The notes under the pieces: generated by a model
Seen by the model: only the letters and a program-made list of their open reading frames with translations
Told to the model about the DNA's origin: nothing
Databases searched by the model: none
Made by a program: the position numbers and the translations under genes
Origin: an uncultured Pelagibacteraceae bacterium
GTDB taxonomy: Bacteria > Pseudomonadota > Alphaproteobacteria > Pelagibacterales > Pelagibacteraceae
Assembly (NCBI GenBank): GCA_902588895.1
Contig: CACIRC010000002.1
Coordinates: forward strand, 62,001 to 126,000
Direction of reading: 5' to 3'
DNA length: 64,000 nucleotides
Part shown: one piece after another, positions 50,864 to 60,632 of the stretch
Layout of the letters: each line of letters opens with the position of its first letter
Position numbering within the stretch: the stretch's first letter is position 1

Positions 50864-52543
50864 ATGAAAAAAAATTTATTATATTTATTTGTATTTATTT
50901 TCCTAAAACTAAATTTTGTAGCGTATGCTTCATATCAGACTGAAAAAACTTTAATTAATAACAATGTTATAGAAAAAAATTTAAATTGTAATGATCTAGT
51001 TAGATTGTTAGGAGGATTAAATAAAATTGAACTCTTGTGGTTAGGAAATTTAAAACAAGAAAAGTTTCAATATGCTTTAATAAATTCTTCAGAAAAATCT
51101 AATCAAAAAATATTTTATCTTTGTGAAAATTCTAAAGATAAAAAAATAACATCAAAAGACACGATGCAGGTTCTAAGCGAAAGGAATATATTAAAGATTT
51201 ATTATAATTCTTATGACTTATTCACTGATATTTTTTCCATTACATCCAAAGAAAGCAGAAATTATATTATGTCAACATTGAATTTAAGATATTTTAATAT
51301 TTCAAAAAATGACTTGAATAGGGCGTATATTGAGGGTCTGATGAAATTAAATGAAAAATTAAACCCAACAAAAGAAAAAAAATTAGCTGAAAACAAAAAA
51401 TTAAAAAAAATTGATAATAAAACAAAAGAAAAAGTTGAAAATAAAGAAAAATTTGTTCCAGAAAAAACTACTGATAAAGATCCACCAAAAATAATAATAG
51501 CTCAAAATTTAACTTCTAATAGCTATAGCTATAAATTAACTGGTGTAGTTAAAGACGATACTTCGAAAAACCTATATGTAGAAATTGATGGTATGATCCA
51601 GCAAGCTAAAAATGGCAGATTTAGCTTTGATAGGTTTAGTGTAATAGATGAAAAAGTATCTATAATAGCTATTGATGAATGGGGCAACAAATCAAAGCCT
51701 AAGATAGTAAATGTTAAAATTGATATTAAAGAAAAAAAAATAGTAAAAGAATTTGAAAAATTAAATCCATTAAAAATAAACACAAATAATTTAAATTCTA
51801 ATAAGGTAGCTTTGATAATAGGTATTGAAAATTACTCTTCAAACCCAAAAGCAACTTATGCTAATTTTGATGCAAAATATTTTTATCAATATGCCGTAAA
51901 TATATTTGGTGTTAAAAATGAAAATATAAAGTTATTAGTTGATGAAGATGCTAATTTAGTCTCTTCGTTAGGTGCTTTAAATAAGTGGTTACCTAGTAAA
52001 ATAAAAGAAAATCATACTGAATTAATAATTTATTTTGCTGGACATGGTTTATCAGATCCTAGCGGTAAAGAGTTGTATTTAATTCCGCAAGATGGAGATA
52101 GTGATCTTTTAGAACGAACGGCAATTTCTCGTAATGAAATTTTTGATATCGTAAAAAAATTAAAACCAAAAAAAGTTATTGTTTTTTTTGATACATGTTA
52201 CAGTGGTATTTCAAGAGATGAAGAAACATTGATGGCTGATGCTCGTCCATTAAGAATTATTGCAAATGAGCAGGATGTACCTAAAAATTTTACAATATTT
52301 TCAGCCTCACAACTTGATCAAATTTCATCTGGATTAAAAGAGGTTAAACATGGAATATTTTCGTATTATTTAATGAAAGGTTTGGAAGGTAATGCTGATA
52401 TTAATAAAGATAAAAAAATTACCAATGGTGAGTTGTTGGCTTATATGGACGAAAATGTTTCTCAAAAGGCCTCAGAACTTGGTAGAGAACAAAATCCATC
52501 TTTAGCCGGTAATCCTGATAAGGTTTTAATTAGTTATAGATGA
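50864..52543 (+). CDS. Exported caspase-like (C14) protease, caspase 3
   Basis: VALIIGIENY...YFAGHG...FFDTCYSG; DINKDKKITNGE. Confidence 0.88.
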   Translation: MKKNLLYLFVFIFLKLNFVAYASYQTEKTLINNNVIEKNLNCNDLVRLLGGLNKIELLWLGNLKQEKFQYALINSSEKSNQKIFYLCENSKDKKITSKDTMQVLSERNILKIYYNSYDLFTDIFSITSKESRNYIMSTLNLRYFNISKNDLNRAYIEGLMKLNEKLNPTKEKKLAENKKLKKIDNKTKEKVENKEKFVPEKTTDKDPPKIIIAQNLTSNSYSYKLTGVVKDDTSKNLYVEIDGMIQQAKNGRFSFDRFSVIDEKVSIIAIDEWGNKSKPKIVNVKIDIKEKKIVKEFEKLNPLKINTNNLNSNKVALIIGIENYSSNPKATYANFDAKYFYQYAVNIFGVKNENIKLLVDEDANLVSSLGALNKWLPSKIKENHTELIIYFAGHGLSDPSGKELYLIPQDGDSDLLERTAISRNEIFDIVKKLKPKKVIVFFDTCYSGISRDEETLMADARPLRIIANEQDVPKNFTIFSASQLDQISSGLKEVKHGIFSYYLMKGLEGNADINKDKKITNGELLAYMDENVSQKASELGREQNPSLAGNPDKVLISYR

Positions 52544-55065
52544 ATAAATTTAAATTAATAAAAATAATAATTATTTTTATATTCTTTTTATTTTACTCAA
52601 AATTACTCTTTGCTGAGAATCTTTATATAAATTCGTCAGAGCTTTCGCATTTAGAAAAAATTAAAAATATTAAAAATAAAAAAAAACAAAAACCAAGAAA
52701 AGATGGTGTTACATACGTTGGACAAAAAAAATTAATATTACAAAATGGTTATGGAATAATGAGATTTGTAGATGGAGGAATTTTTGCAGGATATTTTCAT
52801 AATGGTAATCTGAGAGATGGAGCGTGGATAATTAATGGAGACGTAAGTTATGAAACATACGAATATATAGAAAAAAATAAACCAAAAAAAGATTCGAATG
52901 GTCTACCAATAATAAATAAAACTACATTCAGACCAGCTAAAGAGTTTGAAATTGATTACATTAAAGAAAATGTTTTTTTAAAAAATAAAATTAAATATGA
53001 AGAATATTTAAAGATAACAGGTAAAGACAAACTTATAGCAAAGAAAAAAGTAGAGAAATCCGAGAAGACTGTAAAAAAATCTAATGAAGACGATCAGTAT
53101 TACAAATACTCAAAAACTGGTTTTAATATTTTTAGTGGAAATCTAGATGATGGTACAAATCAACCTTATTTAGTTAGAGCCTACTACGAAGATGATTGTA
53201 TTAAGCATGGTACAGTTGTTTATATGAATAATGATCAAAAACCAAAACAAGAAATAATTGGTATTTTTGCAAATTGTCAAGTTTCAGACTCAGATTCAAA
53301 AATCTCAAATGTGTTTTTTGATGAAAATGGTAAAATATTAGAAATTACACTTCATAAAAAAGATGTGTCTCATATTTATGGTGTAAGAAGGTTAATTGGT
53401 GTTGAAGTAGAAAATACACCTAATAAAACAGGTGTTAGAATTCGTGGTTTTCAAAAAAATTTACCTGCTATTGACAGTAGTTTAGAAGAAAATGATCTTC
53501 TACTCAGAGTAAATGGAATTGACATAAAAAATACACGTCAATTTATACAGTTAATAAAAGAATCTGAAATTAACAAAAAAATAAGTTTTGATTATATAGC
53601 TAGCAAAAATATTAATGATAATCTTAGTTTTGATAAAACAAAAATTAAAACGTTAAGTCTTACGCCAAAACAAATTAAATCGAAAATTGAGTTAAGATTA
53701 ACATATATTCCCAAAGATGATGTTTATCATGAATATATTTTTGACCATACAAGTCAAAAATCTTCAAATATTTTAGATTTAATTGAATTAAAAAAAGACT
53801 CTAATGAATGGATAAGCAGACAATCTACTTTAAAGAAAGAATTTAATGAATTATATGATTATTTTAGATCTATTAGAAAAGTAAGAAATAATAAAATACC
53901 ACTCTTTGATTATAGTCAGCTTTATATAGTTAGTAATAAAAAGACAAATAATAATATTGCAAAAGAAACTCAAGAAGAATTTAAACCAGATGGTCTTGAT
54001 GATAAAGATCCACCAATTATTAAAGTTGCAAATACTTTTACCTTTGAAAACAGTAGTTATTCAATAAAAGGCGAGGTTAAAGATAATAAATCAGATTTAA
54101 TTTATATAGAAGTGGATGGAATTCTATCAGAGGCAATAAATGGTACATTTGAAATAGATAGATTTAGTCCTGTTGATGAGGAAATTAAAATTGTAGCCAT
54201 TGATAAATGGGGCAATAGGTCTGAACCAACCATCATCAATGTTAAAATTAAAAAGAAAAAAAAATTAGCTAAAAAACTAGATAAACTTAATCCATTAGTT
54301 AATAAAATTAACGAAATCGAAGGCAGAGTTGCTTTGATAATAGGTATAGAAAATTATCAAAAAAACCCAAAGGCAAGTTATGCTAATTTAGATGCTGAAT
54401 TTTTCTATGAATATTCAAAAAATGTTTTTGGTGTTAAAGATGAAAATATAAAATTACTTGTAAATGATCAAGCAAGTTTAATTGAAACTCTAGGTGCATT
54501 AAATAAATGGTTACCTGGTAAAATAAAAAAAAATAAAACAGAATTAATAGTTTATTTTGCTGGACATGGGTTGGCTTCTTCAGATGGTGAAGAACTATAT
54601 ATTCTACCACAAGATGGTGATAGTGATTTATTAGCAAGAACTGGAATATCAAGAACTGAGCTTCATGAAACTATAATTAAATACTCACCAAAAAATGTAA
54701 CAATATTTTTGGACACTTGTTACAGTGGAGTTTCTAGAGACGAACAAACTTTACTTGCATCTGCTAGACCAGTAAGAATAATTGCTAATAATAAAAGTAC
54801 ACCTAAAAATTTTACAATATTTTCAGCCTCACAACTTGATCAAATTTCATCTGGATTAAAAGAGGCCAAACATGGAATATTTTCGTATTATTTAATGAAA
54901 GGGTTGGAAGGTAAAGCAGATCTAAATAATGATAATAAAATTACAAATGGAGAACTCCTTGCTTATATGGATGAAAATGTATCACAAAAAGCAGCAGAGC
55001 TTGGTAGACAGCAAAATCCTTCTCTAGCTGGTGATCCTGATAAAGTTTTAATTAATTATAGATAA
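52540..55065 (+). CDS. Exported caspase-like (C14) protease with MORN-like and PDZ-like regions, caspase 4
   Basis: VALIIGIENY...YFAGHG...FLDTCYSG; DLNNDNKITNGE; SSLEENDLLLRVNGIDIKNTRQF. Confidence 0.87.
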   Translation: MNKFKLIKIIIIFIFFLFYSKLLFAENLYINSSELSHLEKIKNIKNKKKQKPRKDGVTYVGQKKLILQNGYGIMRFVDGGIFAGYFHNGNLRDGAWIINGDVSYETYEYIEKNKPKKDSNGLPIINKTTFRPAKEFEIDYIKENVFLKNKIKYEEYLKITGKDKLIAKKKVEKSEKTVKKSNEDDQYYKYSKTGFNIFSGNLDDGTNQPYLVRAYYEDDCIKHGTVVYMNNDQKPKQEIIGIFANCQVSDSDSKISNVFFDENGKILEITLHKKDVSHIYGVRRLIGVEVENTPNKTGVRIRGFQKNLPAIDSSLEENDLLLRVNGIDIKNTRQFIQLIKESEINKKISFDYIASKNINDNLSFDKTKIKTLSLTPKQIKSKIELRLTYIPKDDVYHEYIFDHTSQKSSNILDLIELKKDSNEWISRQSTLKKEFNELYDYFRSIRKVRNNKIPLFDYSQLYIVSNKKTNNNIAKETQEEFKPDGLDDKDPPIIKVANTFTFENSSYSIKGEVKDNKSDLIYIEVDGILSEAINGTFEIDRFSPVDEEIKIVAIDKWGNRSEPTIINVKIKKKKKLAKKLDKLNPLVNKINEIEGRVALIIGIENYQKNPKASYANLDAEFFYEYSKNVFGVKDENIKLLVNDQASLIETLGALNKWLPGKIKKNKTELIVYFAGHGLASSDGEELYILPQDGDSDLLARTGISRTELHETIIKYSPKNVTIFLDTCYSGVSRDEQTLLASARPVRIIANNKSTPKNFTIFSASQLDQISSGLKEAKHGIFSYYLMKGLEGKADLNNDNKITNGELLAYMDENVSQKAAELGRQQNPSLAGDPDKVLINYR

Positions 55066-55076
55066 ATATAATTCTT

Positions 55077-55098
55077 GGTACAAGTTTGGTACGAGTTT
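55077..55098. repeat. Putative arm-type sites, element B right end
   Basis: ggtacaagttt ggtacgagttt, tandem 11-mers. Confidence 0.65.
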
Positions 55099-55212
55099 TG
55101 TAGCTTAGGCTAGTCAAGAATGATGTGTTTTTCATAAAAGATAAATTTCAAAAATGAGAATTGTCTTGATTAGTATGTGAATCGTCTTTAAGTGAATAGG
55201 GTAAGCTTTGTA

Positions 55213-55260
55213 TTTCAAGACCAGTGCTTTCAACCACTCAGCCATCTCTCCGTGAGCAAG
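55213..55260. repeat. att3: right boundary of element B
   Basis: 48-bp repeat with one mismatch to att1 (ccAgtgc). Confidence 0.95.
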
Positions 55261-55337
55261 GTTTTATAATTATAATTATTTAATTCAACCATAAAATAGT
55301 CTAATAAACTTATTAATTACAAGCATCATGCTTTCCT

Positions 55338-56216
55338 ATGAATAAAGAATTTAACAAAGGCTTATTACTTGCTGGGTTTGGATCTTTTTGGTGGGGATTT
55401 TTTGGTGTAATTTATTTTAAATATATCGCTTATATTGGGTATATTGAATTAGTAGTTCATAGATGTTTGTGGACAGCTTTTACTTTAATTCTGACTACTT
55501 TTTTTTTCTCTAAATGGAATGTTTTTTTTAAAATTGTAAAAAATAAATCAAATTTATTTTATTTATTTATCTCAGGATTTTTAATTTTTATAAATTGGGG
55601 TGTATGGATATATGCTATAGCAACAAATAGAATTATAGATGCAAGTTTTGGGTATTTTATAATGCCCATTTTAAGCGTAATGCTAGGTTATCTCTTTTTT
55701 AAAGAAAAACTTAATAAAAAAAGAATCTTTTCAATTTTCTTAGTTATTCTATCAATTCTTTTTTTAATAATAGTAAGCATTAAATCATTGCCTTGGGTTG
55801 GTTTAATTGTTGCTTTAAGTTGGGGGTTCTACAATCTTGTTAGAAAAAAAATTAACGTTGAAACTGATATAGGACTTCTTATCGAGAGTTTATTTATATT
55901 ACCATTTGCACTATTAGCTTTTTATTTGATAGCAAGCAAAGGATATAATGATTTTCAATTATCTGATCCATCGATGATGATATTTATTTATCTTGCTGGA
56001 CCTATGACTGTCATACCTTTATTTTTATATGTTAGGGGAGTTGAACTCTGTGGTTTAGGGCCGACAGGCATGATATTTTATATAACTCCCACTTTTCAGT
56101 TTTTATTAGGGTACTTTTATTACAACGAGCCTTTCTCAATAACAAAATTAGTTAGTTTTATTTTTATTTGGATTGCTGTAATTATATATATGAAGGATTT
56201 ACATGAAACTAATTAA
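55338..56216 (+). CDS. rarD: EamA/RarD family transporter
   Basis: Multi-TM; WGFFGVIYFKYIAYIGYIELVVHRCLWT. Confidence 0.85.
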   Translation: MNKEFNKGLLLAGFGSFWWGFFGVIYFKYIAYIGYIELVVHRCLWTAFTLILTTFFFSKWNVFFKIVKNKSNLFYLFISGFLIFINWGVWIYAIATNRIIDASFGYFIMPILSVMLGYLFFKEKLNKKRIFSIFLVILSILFLIIVSIKSLPWVGLIVALSWGFYNLVRKKINVETDIGLLIESLFILPFALLAFYLIASKGYNDFQLSDPSMMIFIYLAGPMTVIPLFLYVRGVELCGLGPTGMIFYITPTFQFLLGYFYYNEPFSITKLVSFIFIWIAVIIYMKDLHETN

Positions 56217-57204
56217 TTTTTTTTTATTTTTTATTTTTATTTCTATTAAATTTTCATTTGCTGATATCAATAAAGAATTTGAAAATTGGAAATTAAATTT
56301 TAAAAAAATAGCTTTAGAAAACAATATTTCAGAAAAAACATTTGATATAGTTATGTCTGATACTAAATTTTTATCAGATGTAATAAAATACGATAGGTAT
56401 CAACCTGAATTTTACGAGGATACTAAAACTTATATTTCAAAAAGAACATCCTCAAAAAAAGTCTTGTTAGGAAAAAAATTCTATGAAAAAAATTCAACGT
56501 TAATCAATAACGTTGAAAACGAATTTAATATAGAGAGAGAGTTACTATTAGCTCTAATGGGAATAGAGACTAATTTTGGAACTTATGTTGGTAAAATGGA
56601 TATTTTATCCTCTTTGGCAACCCTAAGTTTTGACAAAAGAAGATCAGAATTTTTTACAAATGAATTATTAATTCTTTTGAGATTAATTGAAAATGAACAA
56701 ATAGATTATAAAACGTTATATGGATCTTGGGCAGGTGCTTTTGGTTTTTTTCAATTTATGCCATCAACAATGAAAAATTATGCAATTGACCATGATGGCA
56801 ACGGATATATAGATTTAAAAAATAATAATGATGCTTATGCTTCAGCATCAAACTATTTAAATCAAATTGGTTGGAAAAGTGAGAATCCTTGCTTTTATAG
56901 AATTGATTTATCAGAGAATATACCAAGTAAATATTTGAACATTTCTGCAAAAAAACTTCATGATAAAAAAAAATTAAAATATTTTAGAAAATTTATTAAA
57001 AATAATGATCAAATAGATAACAAGTATAACGCTTTAAAAGTAGCCATCATAACTCCAGATAAAGATATCATACCTGATGCCGAAACTTTAAATCCAGCTT
57101 ATATCGTGTTTGATAACTATGAGATAATATTAAAATGGAATAGATCATTGCGATTTGCTTTAGCCGTTTGTACATTAAAAGATAAATTTAAAAATGAACT
57201 TTAA
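56203..57204 (+). CDS. Lytic murein transglycosylase (MltB-like)
   Basis: LLALMGIETNFGTYVG; GSWAGAFGFFQFMPSTM. Confidence 0.9.
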   Translation: MKLINFFLFFIFISIKFSFADINKEFENWKLNFKKIALENNISEKTFDIVMSDTKFLSDVIKYDRYQPEFYEDTKTYISKRTSSKKVLLGKKFYEKNSTLINNVENEFNIERELLLALMGIETNFGTYVGKMDILSSLATLSFDKRRSEFFTNELLILLRLIENEQIDYKTLYGSWAGAFGFFQFMPSTMKNYAIDHDGNGYIDLKNNNDAYASASNYLNQIGWKSENPCFYRIDLSENIPSKYLNISAKKLHDKKKLKYFRKFIKNNDQIDNKYNALKVAIITPDKDIIPDAETLNPAYIVFDNYEIILKWNRSLRFALAVCTLKDKFKNEL

Positions 57205-57955
57205 AAAAATAATATTAATTCTTTCTATACTTTTTTTATCTGCATGTAATCAATTTGATCAAAATGATAAAAACTTAGTTTATATTAGTGATCAAAAGTA
57301 TAGTAATACTGGATTTGCTTTAATTTATGATGATGAATTAAAAAAAGAAAAAAAAATATCTAAAAAAATTGATAATAGATCTCTTTTAATTTTTCATAAT
57401 AAAATTAAAAAAAATTCATTTGTTAAAATTACCAATCCAGTTAATGATAAATCAATTATAGCAGAAGTAATCTCTAATAATGTTACATTCTCATCTTTTT
57501 ACAACTCTGTAATTACGCAACGAATTGCTGAGGAGTTATCACTTAACCCTAAAGAGCCTTATATTGATCTTGTTTTAATCTCAAAAAGTTCAACATTTGT
57601 AGCTAAAAAAGCAAAGACTTTTGAAGAAGAGAAAAGTGTAGCCGAAAAAGCTCCTGTTGATGGAATTACGATAGATAATCTTGGTAAAGAAAAAGAAGAA
57701 GAAGTCCAAATAAAAAAACATAAATTTTTATATTCAATAAAGATTGCAGATTTTTATTACAGAGACTCTGCAGAAAATATGGTTGATAGAATAAAAGATG
57801 AGACAAATATAAAAAAATCTGTAATTAAGAAATTATCAAAAACTAAATATAGGGTATTATTGGGTCCATTTAATGATATAAAAAAACTGGAAAAATCATT
57901 TAATGAAATTAGAGTATTAAATTTTGAAAATATAGAAATATTAAAAGATGTTTAA
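57194..57955 (+). CDS. RlpA-like lipoprotein with SPOR domain
   Basis: LSAC lipobox; C-terminal YSIKIADFYYRDSAENMVDRI...YRVLLGPF. Confidence 0.7.
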   Translation: MNFKKIILILSILFLSACNQFDQNDKNLVYISDQKYSNTGFALIYDDELKKEKKISKKIDNRSLLIFHNKIKKNSFVKITNPVNDKSIIAEVISNNVTFSSFYNSVITQRIAEELSLNPKEPYIDLVLISKSSTFVAKKAKTFEEEKSVAEKAPVDGITIDNLGKEKEEEVQIKKHKFLYSIKIADFYYRDSAENMVDRIKDETNIKKSVIKKLSKTKYRVLLGPFNDIKKLEKSFNEIRVLNFENIEILKDV

Positions 57956-59099
57956 AATATTATTAACTGTAATTTTTTTTAGCTTTTCATTAATAAATAC
58001 CTCAAATGCAAATTTTGATGTAAAAGCAAGAACTGCAATATTGCAGGATTATCATTCGGGTGAAATTCTTTATGAAAAAGAACCTGATATTTCTATTTAT
58101 CCAGCATCTATGACAAAAATCATGACGGCAATTATAGCTTTTGATTTAATAAAGTCAGGGGATCTTAACTTAGATGAAAAATTTATAATATCTGAAAGAG
58201 CTTGGAGATTATCCACTTCTGGATATTCATCAATGTTCATAATGGTCGGTGATGAGGTGTCTGTTGAAAATTTATTAAGAGGCATAATTGTTGCTTCTGG
58301 TAATGATGCATGTATAGCTTTAGCGGAAGGTATAGCAGGCACTGAAGAAGAATTTGCTATTTTAATGACAGCGAAAGCAAAAGAATTAGGAATGGATAAT
58401 ACAAATTTTTCAAATTCATCAGGTATTAATGATCCTGAAAATTATTCAACAGTTAGAGATATTTTAAAAATGTCTAGATATTTAATTAAAGAACATCCTG
58501 AGTTTTATAAGATGTTTGCAGAAAAGGAGTTTACTTGGGACAGAACAGGAGGTGATCCTATAACACAAGGAAATAGAAATCCTTTACTTTATAAAAATTT
58601 TGGAGCTGATGGAATAAAAACTGGATATTTGGCTGTCGAAAAATATTCTTTAGCTTCATCAATTGATAGGAAGGGTAGAAGATTAATTGCAGTTGGAAGC
58701 GGTTTTAATTCAAAAAATTCTAGATCTAGGGAAAGTACAAAATTACTTACATTTGGTCTTACTAATTATGATCTTGTTGAAATTGCTAAAGCTAATAAAC
58801 CTTTTCACAAAATTGACGTATGGCTTGGAAAAGAAAATACCGTGGAAGCATATACAAATAAAGATATTTATAAAACAATCAAAAAAGCAAAAAAAAAACT
58901 TTTAAAAGTTGTTGTGAAGTATGATGGTCCGGTTGAAGCACCAATCAAAAAGGATCAAAAAATAGCTACACTACGAGTTGTTTATGATCAAGAACTAGTC
59001 GGAGAGTATGATTTGCTTTCATCGAAAGAAATTAAAAAAGTTAATTTTTTAACAAGATTAATAAAATCAATAAATTATTTAATTTGGGGTGATGTCTAA
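57948..59099 (+). CDS. D-alanyl-D-alanine carboxypeptidase
   Basis: YPASMTKIMTAIIAFD, ASGNDACIALAEG, DGIKTGYL. Confidence 0.93.
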   Translation: MFKILLTVIFFSFSLINTSNANFDVKARTAILQDYHSGEILYEKEPDISIYPASMTKIMTAIIAFDLIKSGDLNLDEKFIISERAWRLSTSGYSSMFIMVGDEVSVENLLRGIIVASGNDACIALAEGIAGTEEEFAILMTAKAKELGMDNTNFSNSSGINDPENYSTVRDILKMSRYLIKEHPEFYKMFAEKEFTWDRTGGDPITQGNRNPLLYKNFGADGIKTGYLAVEKYSLASSIDRKGRRLIAVGSGFNSKNSRSRESTKLLTFGLTNYDLVEIAKANKPFHKIDVWLGKENTVEAYTNKDIYKTIKKAKKKLLKVVVKYDGPVEAPIKKDQKIATLRVVYDQELVGEYDLLSSKEIKKVNFLTRLIKSINYLIWGDV

Positions 59100-59706
59100 A
59101 AAACCCATCATTGTTTTTGAGGGTATAGAGGGCAGTGGTAAAAGTCACCATATTAATAAAGTATCTAAATATTTAGATAACAAAAAAATTAATTATATAA
59201 AAATAAGAGAACCAGGTGGAAGTTTTAACTCTGAAAAAATAAGAAGATTAATTTTAAATAAAAAATCTAATTTTAATATACATACTGATTTACTTTTATA
59301 TTTGGCAGCACGTAGTGAAAACATTAGTCTTATAAAAAAATCTTACAAAAAAAAAATTATTTTAATTGATAGATTTGTAGACTCAACTATTGCATATCAG
59401 CATTATGGTATGGGTGTTGATTTAAAAATTATAAATATCATGAATAGATTTTTATTAAAAAAAATCAAAGTCAACTTTACTTTTCTTAATATTGTTAATA
59501 AAAAAAATCTATTTCAAAGATTAAAAAATAGAAAATCCTTAAATAGATATGATCAGTTTAATATGAATTTTTATAATAAAGTTCAAAAAGGTTTTTTAAA
59601 ACTAGCTAAATTGAATAGAAAATCATACAAAATAATCGATTCAAATTTAGATATAAAAAAAAATGAAGATTTAATTATAAATCAACTCAAAAAATTAATT
59701 AAATGA
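59089..59706 (+). CDS. tmk: Thymidylate kinase
   Basis: VFEGIEGSGKSHHI, REPGGS, LIDRFVDSTIAYQ. Confidence 0.93.
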   Translation: MMSKKPIIVFEGIEGSGKSHHINKVSKYLDNKKINYIKIREPGGSFNSEKIRRLILNKKSNFNIHTDLLLYLAARSENISLIKKSYKKKIILIDRFVDSTIAYQHYGMGVDLKIINIMNRFLLKKIKVNFTFLNIVNKKNLFQRLKNRKSLNRYDQFNMNFYNKVQKGFLKLAKLNRKSYKIIDSNLDIKKNEDLIINQLKKLIK

Positions 59707-60632
59707 ATTTAAATCCCGCAACTCAAATAAATTTATTTGAGCACAAAGAAATTTTTAATAAATTATACAAATTATATAAAAACGATACTTTGCCTAATAA
59801 AATTCTTTTATCTGGTGAAAAAGGAATTGGAAAATCAACATTAGCATATCATTTAATTAATTTTGTATTATCAGAAAATGAAGAACACTCTTATGATTAT
59901 GAAAATAATAGAATTAATTCTAATAATAAGTCATACAAACTTATACAAAATAAATCTAACCCAAATTTTTACTTAATTGATGTCGTAGAAGATAAAAAAA
60001 ATATTGATATAAATCAAATTAGAGAATTGATAATAAATCTAAACAAATCCTCATTTAATAAAAAAAAAAGATTTGTTCTAATTGATAATATTGAATTATT
60101 AAACTTAAATTCAATTAATGCTTTGTTAAAAACTTTGGAAGAACCTAATGAAAATATAAATTTTATTTTAATTAATAACAATAAAAGAGTGTTACCAACT
60201 CTTAAATCCAGATGTTTGAATTTTAAAGTTTATTTAACAAAAGATCAGTCTATTAGAATTTTTAATCAATTAATAAATGATGATATAAATACTATTATCA
60301 ATAATAAGTTATTTGATTATTATGCTACCCCTGGAAAATTATTTAAATTAATTAAGTTGTCCGAAGAATATAACTTAGATCTTGTTAATTTTGATTTAAA
60401 CACAACTCTAAAGACTATAATAAAAGATAAAATTTATAAAAAGGATAAATCAATAATTGAAATTATTTATTCTTTTATTGAACTTTATTTTAGAAACAAT
60501 ATATCTAGTGAAAATATTAGTTTACTAAAGTCATACCATTATTTTTTAGAAAAAATTAATAATACTAAAATTTATAATTTAGATGAGGAAACATTGTTTA
60601 TGGAATTTGAGGATAAAATATTAAATGGATAA
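59703..60632 (+). CDS. holB: DNA polymerase III delta' subunit
   Basis: LLSGEKGIGKSTLAYH; NALLKTLEEPNENINFIL. Confidence 0.88.
   Translation: MNLNPATQINLFEHKEIFNKLYKLYKNDTLPNKILLSGEKGIGKSTLAYHLINFVLSENEEHSYDYENNRINSNNKSYKLIQNKSNPNFYLIDVVEDKKNIDINQIRELIINLNKSSFNKKKRFVLIDNIELLNLNSINALLKTLEEPNENINFILINNNKRVLPTLKSRCLNFKVYLTKDQSIRIFNQLINDDINTIINNKLFDYYATPGKLFKLIKLSEEYNLDLVNFDLNTTLKTIIKDKIYKKDKSIIEIIYSFIELYFRNNISSENISLLKSYHYFLEKINNTKIYNLDEETLFMEFEDKILNG

Larger units (their letters stand above)
40511..55260. mobile_element. Element B: integrase-less genomic island carrying four caspase-like proteases
   Basis: Bounded by att2 and att3; arm-type repeats match element A; no recombinase ORF found. 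Confidence 0.85.

Noticed and set aside
54434-54652. Antisense ORFs inside caspase genes (54434-54652, 51529-51783, 50459-50680)
   Set aside because: Lie fully inside well-supported CDSs with conserved motifs.
31454-55260. Possible CRISPR array or restriction-modification defence island
   Set aside because: No regularly spaced repeats, cas, methyltransferase or restriction motifs seen in the accessory region.
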